From Deltaproteobacteria bacterium (GTDB lineage Bacteria > Desulfobacterota > GWC2-55-46 > S146-73), in assembly GCA_015492355.1 (NCBI GenBank), contig WGFF01000038.1:1-8108 (forward strand): a DNA stretch of 8,108 nt, in the 5' to 3' direction. The position numbers were made by a program, and so were the translations under genes. Below the pieces are notes generated by a model that was given only the letters and a program-made list of their open reading frames with translations, made no database searches and had not been told where the DNA came from. Shown one piece after another: positions 1 through 5,778 of the stretch; within the stretch, counting starts at the first letter, position 1; each line of letters begins with the position of its first letter.

Positions 1-7
1 GTATCCT

Positions 8-41
8 GAGGGAAACCCCTTTTGTAAAAGGGGTTTCCCTC
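8..41. repeat. Perfect 16-bp inverted repeat (hairpin)
   Basis: Positions 8-23 (GAGGGAAACCCCTTTT) and 26-41 are exact reverse complements separated by only two bases, GT. The transcript of either strand could form a very stable stem. The T run lies inside the stem rather than after it, so this is not a textbook intrinsic terminator, although it could still stop or stabilise RNA from a gene beyond the left edge or from radA. It may equally be one copy of a dispersed intergenic palindrome. Confidence 0.8.
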
Positions 42-46
42 AAACT

Positions 47-89
47 CCCTTCCCCAAAACTTTTAATCTAAAGTTTTCTGGGAAAGGGG
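47..89. repeat. Imperfect long inverted repeat
   Basis: The core is AAAACTTT (56-63) and AAAGTTTT (70-77), exact reverse complements around the 6-base loop TAATCT. The stem continues outward imperfectly: CCC (53-55) pairs with GGG (80-82), TT (50-51) with AA (83-84), and CCC (47-49) with GGG (86-88), with small bulges. It sits six bases beyond the 8-41 hairpin, so the two look like one composite palindromic element. A T6 run lies 13 bases further right (103-108). Confidence 0.6.
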
Positions 90-113
90 CTGGGGAAAAT
101 ACTTTTTTACCAG

Positions 114-129
114 AAAAGGGCGATAGCCC
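114..129 (-). terminator. Possible weak terminator of radA
   Basis: Read leftward, GGGC (129-126), loop TATC and GCCC (121-118) are followed directly by TTTT (117-114). The stem is only four base pairs and lies about 140 bases past the radA stop, so this is a weak candidate. The stronger hairpins further left may do the job instead. Confidence 0.25.
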
Positions 130-267
130 GAAGGGTCTTCCCCACAACAACATTCAGGTCCGATTTGATGACCCATTACCTGATTATATCATAGTCCTGC
201 AGGGAGGATACATACCCCTTGGGGATATCCCTTCCCTGTGGGCTTACAGTCATCATGAGGGCTTCCA

Positions 268-1623
268 TCAAAAGAACACATCCATCGCCTCTCTCACTGT
301 GGATACACCTGTAAGGTTGAGTGAGGTCGAGAGTTTCAATCCCCTGAGGTTGTCCTTCGGGAGTATGCACCTTGAGAAACCGAGCTTTTCTGCCTCACGC
401 ACCCTGGGCTCTGCCTGTGTTACAGCCCTTACCTCCCCTGCCAGACCTACCTCACCGAATATAACAGCCTTTGGATCAACAGGTCTATCGAGGAAATTCG
501 ATGCAACAGAGGCGAGTATACCGAGGTCAATGGCAGGCTCGTCTATACGTATGCCACCTGCAACCTTAAGGAAGATATCATGATTGGCGAGCTGTAACCC
601 TGCCTTTTTTTCGAGCACAGCCACAATGATGGCAACCTTGTTCGTATCCACACCTACAACCGTCCTTCTCGGCATACCGAATATGGTGGGACAGACAAGA
701 GCCTGCACCTCAACGAGTATTATCCTTGTGCCCTCAAGGCTCGATGTGACACACGAACCCGATACCCCAAGGGGTCTCTCCTGCAAAAACACCTCGGACG
801 GATTCAGCACCTCCCTGAGCCCACCTTCTGTCATCTCAAAGACCCCTATCTCCATTACAGAGCCGAACCTGTTCTTTACAGCCCTCAAAACCCTGTACGG
901 AGACCCCCTGTCGCCCTCAAAATATAGTACCGTGTCCACCATGTGTTCGAGCACCCTCGGGCCCGCTATGGTGCCGTCCTTTGTGACGTGCCCAACTATG
1001 AAGAGGGGTATTTCCAGCTCCTTTGCGCTCGTTATAAGACGAAGCGATGCCTCCCTTACCTGACTTATACTCCCCGGTGAGGACTCAAAGGTCTCGGAAT
1101 ATATGGTCTGTATGGAATCTATAACAACCGCATCAGGCTTTATATCCCTTACAGTATCGAGTATGCCTTCTACAGATGTCTCGGAGTACACAAAGAGACC
1201 ATCATTCAGCACCCCGAGCCGTTCCCCCCTGAGCCTTATCTGGCGTATGGATTCCTCACCTGATACATAGAGTACCCTTGCACCATTACGTGTATGGCTG
1301 CCCATTGCCTGAAGGAGGAGTGTAGACTTCCCTATGCCAGGGTCTCCTCCCACAAGAACGCTCACACCCCTTACCATACCGCCTCCGAGCACCCTGTCAA
1401 ATTCACCTATACCTGTGGAGACCCTTTTGTCCTCCTGAATCTCAACAGAGGATATGGGGTGGGGCTGATTCCTCTCCCTCACCACTCGCAAGCCTCTTCT
1501 GGCTCCCTCAGATACTATCTCTTCGACTATCACGTTCCAGAGTCCACAGTCAGGGCACCTGCCGAGCCACTTGGGTGTGGTAAAACCACAGGACTGACAC
1601 CTGTATATGCTCCTGTTTTTCAT
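268..1623 (-). CDS. radA: DNA repair protein RadA (Sms), branch-migration ATPase
   Basis: RadA is a cytoplasmic RecA-like ATPase that processes recombination intermediates; the family extends branches formed by RecA. The 451-residue product has the family order and usual length. An N-terminal C4 zinc finger has Cys9, Cys12, Cys23 and Cys26. Walker A is GGDPGIGKST at about 92-101, and the Walker B strand is DAVVIDS at about 164-170. The RadA-specific KNRFG motif is at 250-254. A Lon-protease-like domain occupies about 290-451, with no Lon-type GPSAG serine motif visible, as expected for RadA. The ATG at 1623 is chosen because the zinc finger starts eight residues later and the frame upstream (to 1779) reads as noncoding and crosses the divergent promoter region. 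No clear Shine-Dalgarno sequence precedes it. It is divergent from the HEAT/HD-GYP operon and the first gene of its own transcript. Identification is secure; the start is slightly less so. Confidence 0.97.
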   Translation of the reverse strand: MKNRSIYRCQSCGFTTPKWLGRCPDCGLWNVIVEEIVSEGARRGLRVVRERNQPHPISSVEIQEDKRVSTGIGEFDRVLGGGMVRGVSVLVGGDPGIGKSTLLLQAMGSHTRNGARVLYVSGEESIRQIRLRGERLGVLNDGLFVYSETSVEGILDTVRDIKPDAVVIDSIQTIYSETFESSPGSISQVREASLRLITSAKELEIPLFIVGHVTKDGTIAGPRVLEHMVDTVLYFEGDRGSPYRVLRAVKNRFGSVMEIGVFEMTEGGLREVLNPSEVFLQERPLGVSGSCVTSSLEGTRIILVEVQALVCPTIFGMPRRTVVGVDTNKVAIIVAVLEKKAGLQLANHDIFLKVAGGIRIDEPAIDLGILASVASNFLDRPVDPKAVIFGEVGLAGEVRAVTQAEPRVREAEKLGFSRCILPKDNLRGLKLSTSLNLTGVSTVREAMDVFF

Positions 1624-1664
1624 CTCTGGTGAGGGATTGAAAAACGACCAAGGATGATTTACAA

Positions 1665-1694
1665 TTGATTTGGTTAAGTGCTTTTTGTTATTAT
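1665..1694 (+). promoter_or_regulatory. Probable sigma-70 promoter of the HEAT/HD-GYP operon
   Basis: TTGATT (1665-1670) and TATTAT (1689-1694) are separated by 18 bases and would start RNA near 1701, giving a leader of about 20 bases before the ATG at 1721. The -10 box overlaps a leftward TATAAT on the other strand. Called by eye from box similarity and position only. Confidence 0.45.
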
Positions 1695-1695
1695 A
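1690..1695 (-). promoter_or_regulatory. Possible -10 box of radA
   Basis: The minus strand reads TATAAT at 1695-1690, a perfect -10 hexamer about 67 bases upstream of the radA ATG. I see no good -35 box at the right distance, so this would be a weak or activator-dependent promoter, or chance in an AT-rich stretch. Confidence 0.3.
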
Positions 1696-1720
1696 TTTCT
1701 TAAAAAGCAATGGATACTTT

Positions 1721-3367
1721 ATGGCGGTTTCAAAAGAAGACCATATTAACATACTAATTGAACTGAACAAGGCTGTCAAGGCACATCACTTCTATCCCCA
1801 GGGACACCCCAACCTCAAGACAAGTCTCAAGCACTGCCTTGATTTCCTCAAAAAGGTCCTGCAGGAACACGGCGAGATAAAATGGAAGGTGCAGCAGAGA
1901 TTTTTTTTTGATGGGAAATCCCCTATAGCACAGGACAATCATCAGATCTCAAGCCTTGCATCAAAATTCTTCGTAAGACGGATAAAGGAGATAATACTCC
2001 GTCCCGAGATGACAGAGGATGACCTCAGGACCATCATAGATATCATTACAACCGAACCGGGTGAGATACAGGCAAGGGGTGGGGTGGAGTCCATAATAGG
2101 TGAAAGCCCTCTTAAGGGCATAGTGATAAACAGCATGAACTATAACGATATCGCAAGGTTCAGAAAGGAGATAGACGATAGGAAAGACGATGGTGGTGAG
2201 ATAGGGAGGGAGGAAGCCCGTGAGGTAGCAGAGGGTAATGGTCAGGTGGATACAGAGGGAGAAGGTGGCGGTGCTGATACTACTGCCACAGAGGATGCCA
2301 GCCAGAGGCAGGGTGATGTATTCTCTGCCCTTGAGTTTCTGAAAACAGAGGATACCCCAGATGATGAAGATATCTCTACTCTACTGGGACGCATAAAGGA
2401 GGAGACCGATCCAAAAAGATACAGGGAACTGGCAGGACGTATTGTGGGGAAGTCAAAAGCCCTTATATCGAAAAATCTCCTCCATGACCTCTATCCTGTC
2501 ATTTCTGTACTCTCAAGACACCTGACAGGAGACCTCCCTGAGGATATAAAAGAGATTGCAAGGAAGAGTATCGATTCCATCCTCACAGAGGAACTGATAA
2601 ACTACCTTGTCAAAAGATTCGTTACCATAGATGAGAAGGGTGGCAAGGAGATGGAGGGTACGATACTTGCCTGTGGAGACAGGGTAATAGGTCCACTCCT
2701 CGATGTACTTTCCGAATCAGAGGAGACGGTTGTAAGGAGGAGATTGTTCAACATCCTTGTGAGGTTCGGAGAACGGATAAGGACAGAGGTGGAAAAAAGG
2801 CTCAACAGTGAAAAATGGTTCGTTGTAAGACAGATGGTTGCCCTGCTCGGTGTGGTTGGGGATGAGAGGTCTGTTACTGCCCTTGGGAGGATATGGGACC
2901 ATCCGAATGTGAAGGTAAAAAGGGAGGTACTCAAAACCCTTGCGAGGATTCCATCACCAGGCTCCACGCGCATACTGATAAATGCCCTCGATGACAAAGA
3001 CAAATCAGTAAAGATCCAGGCGATGATATCCCTTGGACTCCTCAAGGACCCTGCCAGTGTGGATGCCCTCGGCAGGATAGTAAACAGATGGACACCCTTT
3101 TCAAACAACCTTGATGAGAGGAGGGAGGCAATAAAGGCGCTCGGTATCATAGGAGACAGTAGTGCCACACCTTATCTGGAGAGACTCCTTACAAAGAGGG
3201 TATGGTTTGGTAAGAGGGCTTTTGAGGAACTGCGCATACTTGCGGTAAACGCACTCGGCAGGATCGGGACCAGAGAGGCACTGGCAGTTGTAGAAAAGGT
3301 CCTTCAGAAATCCCAGGGAAGACTCCATAATATATGTAAGAGTATACTCACGGAGAAGACAAGATGA
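1721..3367 (+). CDS. HEAT-repeat protein with YPxGHP N-terminal domain
   Basis: A 548-residue soluble protein with no signal peptide or membrane segment. Residues 1-140 form a globular domain with the motif FYPQGHP (24-30), followed by FFFDGKSP (61-68) and MTEDDLRTIIDII (97-109). The same domain begins the next gene's product. Residues 150-225 are a low-complexity acidic linker rich in Glu, Gly and Asp. From about 320 to 548 there are roughly six HEAT-like helical repeats, e.g. ILINALDDKDKSVKIQAM (418-435), typical protein-interaction scaffolds. The ATG at 1721 is preferred over an upstream TTG at 1670, because the likely -10 box lies between them and MAVSKED aligns with the partner's start; its ribosome binding site is weak (GGAT at 1712). 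A nine-T run (1901-1909) encodes Phe61-63. The stop overlaps the next start (ATGA). Partner and precise role are unknown; regulation of or scaffolding for the HD-GYP protein is inference. Confidence 0.88.
   Translation: MAVSKEDHINILIELNKAVKAHHFYPQGHPNLKTSLKHCLDFLKKVLQEHGEIKWKVQQRFFFDGKSPIAQDNHQISSLASKFFVRRIKEIILRPEMTEDDLRTIIDIITTEPGEIQARGGVESIIGESPLKGIVINSMNYNDIARFRKEIDDRKDDGGEIGREEAREVAEGNGQVDTEGEGGGADTTATEDASQRQGDVFSALEFLKTEDTPDDEDISTLLGRIKEETDPKRYRELAGRIVGKSKALISKNLLHDLYPVISVLSRHLTGDLPEDIKEIARKSIDSILTEELINYLVKRFVTIDEKGGKEMEGTILACGDRVIGPLLDVLSESEETVVRRRLFNILVRFGERIRTEVEKRLNSEKWFVVRQMVALLGVVGDERSVTALGRIWDHPNVKVKREVLKTLARIPSPGSTRILINALDDKDKSVKIQAMISLGLLKDPASVDALGRIVNRWTPFSNNLDERREAIKALGIIGDSSATPYLERLLTKRVWFGKRAFEELRILAVNALGRIGTREALAVVEKVLQKSQGRLHNICKSILTEKTR
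3352..3355 (+). promoter_or_regulatory. Ribosome binding site of the HD-GYP gene
   Basis: GGAG lies eight bases before the ATG at 3364, inside the last codons of the HEAT gene. With the 4-base ATGA overlap it supports translational coupling and fixes the start. Confidence 0.6.
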
Positions 3368-4707
3368 ACAGGGGGGAGTACAGAGAACAGATACTTAAGG
3401 GTATAAACAGTGCCCTTAAGAGCAGGAAACTATACCCACCAGGACACCCTGCCATAATCACACCGGTAAGAAAGGTTTTTAACCTTATCGGAGAACTCCT
3501 GAAGGACCAGAATGCCCTGCTTATAAGCAGACTTAACGATACGCTCGTCTTTGACGACCAGCCCCTCTTCGAGAGCGAGAAGAACTACCAGGAGATAATA
3601 CACAGGATGCGGGAAAGGAACATCGAGGTCATAGTCCTCGAAAGGGGCATTTCTGAGCAGGAGTTCACCGATTTCATCGACATGCTTCTGGAAGACAATA
3701 GGCTTACGGCCAGGGAACTGAACGAGGCGCTCAAGGAGAGGGGTATTACCCACATATCCCTCAAATCCCTCGAAAAGAGAAAGGAGATAGAGGTATACAA
3801 CGATGCGGTCAGGGTGATAAGAAGTGTGATGAGCGATATAAGGCTCGGCAGGATACCAGAGACAGAACCTGTAAAAGAGATCGTTGAGGATATGACCTCA
3901 TCTATACTGGCGGATCCCAATGCCCTTATAGGGCTTTCCATGATAAAGAGTTATGACAACTATCTTTACAACCATTCTGTCAATGTGTCTATACTCGCTA
4001 TCTCCCTTGGCAGGATAATGGGCTTGAGTGATGATGACCTCCGTACAGTGGGTATAAGCGCCCTTCTGCACGATATCGGAAAGACAGGCATTGCAGAGGA
4101 CATCATAAAGAAACCCGGGGGTCTCAGCTCAGAGGAATGGGAGAAGATAAAACAGCACCCCGTCCTGGGCAAGGATATAACGAGGAAGATGGGCGGGATG
4201 AGCGAGGATGTGGGGCGTATGATATACGAGCATCACATAAGGTACGACCATTCGGGTTATCCCAAGACCACCTCATCACTCCATCCGTTGAGCCAGATTA
4301 TCACCATCTCTGATGCCTATGACGCACTCACCACACTGCGTGTCTATCAAAGGGCAAGGACACCTTCTGAGGCACTGGGACTCATGATGAGTCTTTCAGG
4401 AAGACACTTCGATCCAAAGGTGTTTAAGACCTTCATGGACATGATAGGGCTCTATCCTGTAGGCACGATGGTGAGACTGACCACAAACGAAATAGGCGTT
4501 GTAATCCGTACCCCCCAGGATACCAACAGCGGTATCACCGTTAAGGTCCTCTATGATAAGAACTGTAAGCCAGTGGAAGAACCCTTTGAGGTGACCATCG
4601 GAAATAAGGAACAGGAACGCTCCATACTCTCAACAGTAGAGCCAGCCCTTCTCAACATAGATGTGGGTATGCTCTTTAAGGAAGAGGCTGAAAAGAAGGG
4701 CGATTGA
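3364..4707 (+). CDS. HD-GYP domain protein (probable c-di-GMP phosphodiesterase) with YPxGHP N-terminal domain
   Basis: HD-GYP proteins hydrolyse the second messenger cyclic di-GMP through a metal centre in the cytoplasm. The 447-residue product has no membrane segment. Residues 1-137 are the domain shared with the upstream HEAT protein (LYPPGHP at 23-29, VFDDQP at 62-67). The HD-GYP domain spans about 190-360. Visible candidate ligands are His204, His236-Asp237 (in HDIGKTGI), His265, His290-His291 and Asp317, with GYP at 298-300. Two features depart from consensus. The usual HHExxDGxGYP reads HHIRYDHSGYP, so Glu becomes Ile and Gly becomes His. The position four residues before His204, a Glu in the trinuclear Persephonella enzyme, is Tyr200, which suggests a two-metal site. 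A small beta-rich tail starts at YPVGTMVRL (364-372), a common C-terminal extension of HD-GYP proteins. It is the second gene of the operon, overlapping the HEAT gene by four bases. The family is secure; catalytic activity is probable but not shown. Confidence 0.93.
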   Translation: MNRGEYREQILKGINSALKSRKLYPPGHPAIITPVRKVFNLIGELLKDQNALLISRLNDTLVFDDQPLFESEKNYQEIIHRMRERNIEVIVLERGISEQEFTDFIDMLLEDNRLTARELNEALKERGITHISLKSLEKRKEIEVYNDAVRVIRSVMSDIRLGRIPETEPVKEIVEDMTSSILADPNALIGLSMIKSYDNYLYNHSVNVSILAISLGRIMGLSDDDLRTVGISALLHDIGKTGIAEDIIKKPGGLSSEEWEKIKQHPVLGKDITRKMGGMSEDVGRMIYEHHIRYDHSGYPKTTSSLHPLSQIITISDAYDALTTLRVYQRARTPSEALGLMMSLSGRHFDPKVFKTFMDMIGLYPVGTMVRLTTNEIGVVIRTPQDTNSGITVKVLYDKNCKPVEEPFEVTIGNKEQERSILSTVEPALLNIDVGMLFKEEAEKKGD

Positions 4708-4812
4708 TCCCTCTGTCTATATGCAAACCCATCCATCAAGGTAGCCACTTTTAAGACCGTAGGGTTCTCCACAGGCAAAATCCACAGAGGATAGAAATAC
4801 CGATAGTCCCAT

Positions 4813-4836
4813 CCTTCTACCTGAATCCGAAGAAGG
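4813..4836 (+). terminator. Weak candidate terminator after the HD-GYP gene
   Basis: CCTTCT (4813-4818) and AGAAGG (4831-4836) can pair around a 12-base loop, followed by TGTTTTA. The stem is short and the T run modest. It lies about 105 bases after the stop codon. Confidence 0.22.
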
Positions 4837-4919
4837 TGTTTTATCTCTCAGGGTTGAATTCCACGCTGATTGCGGTGGGTAGTTCATTGGCTCTGGTCAT
4901 GGAATAAGACGGGTATTAG

Positions 4920-5047
4920 GGAAACTCTGAAAAATCGGCTTTCTTGTCATTACGAGCGAAGCATCAACCCATTTTTCATATAAATTAACAACCTGGAGAT
5001 TGTTTTATCGCTTCGTTCCTCGCAATGACGAATTGATCAGAGTTTCC
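4920..5047. repeat. Nested inverted-repeat element, MITE-like or REP-like
   Basis: The outer ends GGAAACTCTGA (4920-4930) and TCAGAGTTTCC (5037-5047) are perfect 11-bp inverted repeats. Inside them lies a second pair: GTCATTACGAGCGAAGC (4946-4962) against the complement of GCTTCGTTCCTCGCAATGAC (5010-5029), which matches apart from one substitution and a 3-base gap. The inner sequence is of the 'CATTGCGAGGAACGAAGC' type, which I recall as a dispersed intergenic palindrome in several bacterial phyla. At 128 bp, with no coding capacity and terminal inverted repeats, it looks like a non-autonomous mobile element. I see no clear target-site duplication. Its place between convergent genes would also let it act as a two-way terminator (inference). 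Confidence 0.75.
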
Positions 5048-5075
5048 TTATCTTTACCACTCAAGACGGCTTTCT

Positions 5076-5171
5076 GGATGGGTTTTGGGAATATCTCCAA
5101 GGGTCAGGACTGAACAAACACCCTTTACCTCCACCAGAGGATGGGCGTTGGGGTATCTCCACAGGTCAGGA
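5076..5171. repeat. Imperfect 33-bp direct repeat (two copies)
   Basis: Copy one is 5076-5109 and copy two 5139-5171. Both start GGATGGG and contain TATCTCCA, then GGTCAGGA; I count about 28 of 33 aligned positions identical by eye with a one-base gap. The copies are offset by about 63 bases. No third copy was found in the window. They lie just past the end of the small HEAT gene. Confidence 0.6.
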
Positions 5172-5185
5172 AGGGGTAACAAAAC

Positions 5186-5755
5186 CTATCTCTCTCCGTC
5201 CATCTCGCCGAGTGCCTTTATTGCAAGGACCTTCATCCTGTTGTTTCCCTTCACCATGAAATAAAGCATGGCGTTCTCGCATCTCCTGTCACCTATCCTG
5301 CCTATAATCTCTATCGCCCTTTCCACAACACCAGGGTCAGGGTCCTTGAGCATCTGAAGGAGGGGTTTTAGGAGCCTGTGGTCCCTAAAATTACCTATCC
5401 CATCAATGGCCACCCTCCTTACAACAGGGCTCGGGTCTTTGAGTGATTCTACAAGATAGGGAAGCACCCTCTCATCCCATACATCTGAAAGCATCCTGAG
5501 GGCTGTTGCCCTCACATCCTCCACAGGGTCCTTCAGTGCCCCTGTGAGTATCTCCACTATCCTTTTTCCCCTGAGTCCTCCGATGGCATAGATGGAGCGG
5601 AGTTTTTCGAGCTTACTGCCTGTCTTTATGTTCTTCTCGAGGAAATCAAGTCTCCCTCGTAGTTCGAGTTTTTCGAGTGCCTGTGCTGCAACCTTTCTTA
5701 TCTCTTCGTCGCTGTCGCTGAGGGCTTTGAGAATAAACTCTTTTCTCTTATCCAT
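5186..5755 (-). CDS. Small HEAT-repeat (PBS-lyase-type) protein
   Basis: A 189-residue protein made almost entirely of HEAT-like helical repeats with a period of about 31 residues. The clearest units are LKDPVEDVRATALRML (74-89), LKDPSPVVRRVAIDGIG (105-121) and LKDPDPGVVERAIEIIG (136-152), with weaker ones before and after. Such repeats form curved scaffolds that bind other proteins; no catalytic residues are evident, and nothing shows phycobilin-lyase activity. There is no signal peptide or membrane segment. The ATG at 5755 is chosen because the repeats begin at once; a GTG at 5818 would add 21 non-repeat residues and overlap trmFO. The Shine-Dalgarno sequence is poor. It lies 23 bp after the trmFO stop on the same strand, so it is probably co-transcribed, though a functional link to tRNA modification is unproven. 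Confidence 0.85.
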   Translation of the reverse strand: MDKRKEFILKALSDSDEEIRKVAAQALEKLELRGRLDFLEKNIKTGSKLEKLRSIYAIGGLRGKRIVEILTGALKDPVEDVRATALRMLSDVWDERVLPYLVESLKDPSPVVRRVAIDGIGNFRDHRLLKPLLQMLKDPDPGVVERAIEIIGRIGDRRCENAMLYFMVKGNNRMKVLAIKALGEMDGER

Positions 5756-5778
5756 AGGTATACCCGTAAGAGTATATA

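Larger units (their letters stand above)
1..267. other. Noncoding region downstream of radA, rich in inverted repeats
   Basis: No convincing gene lies here. The only open frame (leftward, about 176-370) overlaps the 3' end of radA out of frame and has no family resemblance. The first 90 bases hold two hairpin-forming sequences, listed separately, followed by a T6 run at 103-108 and a short GGGC/GCCC hairpin at 118-129. Positions 130-267 show nothing I can name. The left part resembles the G/C-tract plus A/T-tract intergenic repeats that recur in many Nitrospirota and Desulfobacterota genomes; that resemblance is from memory and unchecked. Confidence 0.6.
4708..5185. other. Noncoding convergent junction between the HD-GYP gene and the small HEAT gene
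   Basis: Frames here are short and unlike the coding style of the neighbours. A leftward frame at 4551-4778 runs back into the HD-GYP gene and is a shadow. The region holds a weak hairpin at 4813-4836, an inverted-repeat element at 4920-5047, and an imperfect direct repeat at 5076-5171. Between 4708 and 4812 and between 4837 and 4919 I see nothing recognisable. The density of repeats suggests insertion of small elements, or decayed sequence, where both flanking operons end. Confidence 0.7.

Noticed and set aside
176..370. Leftward 64-residue open frame at the end of radA
   Set aside because: Overlaps RadA codons out of frame and continues into noncoding sequence; no start signal.
584..1063. 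Rightward 159-residue open frame opposite radA
   Set aside because: Antisense shadow of the conserved RadA coding sequence; the composition is Ser/Thr/Pro-rich without any family motif.
1670..1720. Extended N-terminus for the HEAT protein starting at TTG 1670
   Set aside because: It lies upstream of the likely -10 box, and the ATG at 1721 aligns with the start of the paralogous domain in the HD-GYP protein.
2602..3168. Leftward 188-residue open frame opposite the HEAT gene
   Set aside because: Antisense shadow; Leu/Ser-rich reverse reading of HEAT repeats with no recognisable domain or start signal.
1721..4707. Anti-phage defence operon built on an HD domain and HEAT repeats
   Set aside because: The HD domain is clearly of the HD-GYP class, there is no nuclease, nucleotide-cyclase or membrane effector, and the flanking genes are housekeeping.
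4551..4778. Leftward 75-residue open frame across the end of the HD-GYP gene
   Set aside because: Mostly antisense to the HD-GYP tail, with no ribosome binding site and no family match that I recognise.
4900..5180. CRISPR array
   Set aside because: The repeats are one nested palindrome and one two-copy imperfect direct repeat; there is no regular series of repeats and spacers and no cas gene.
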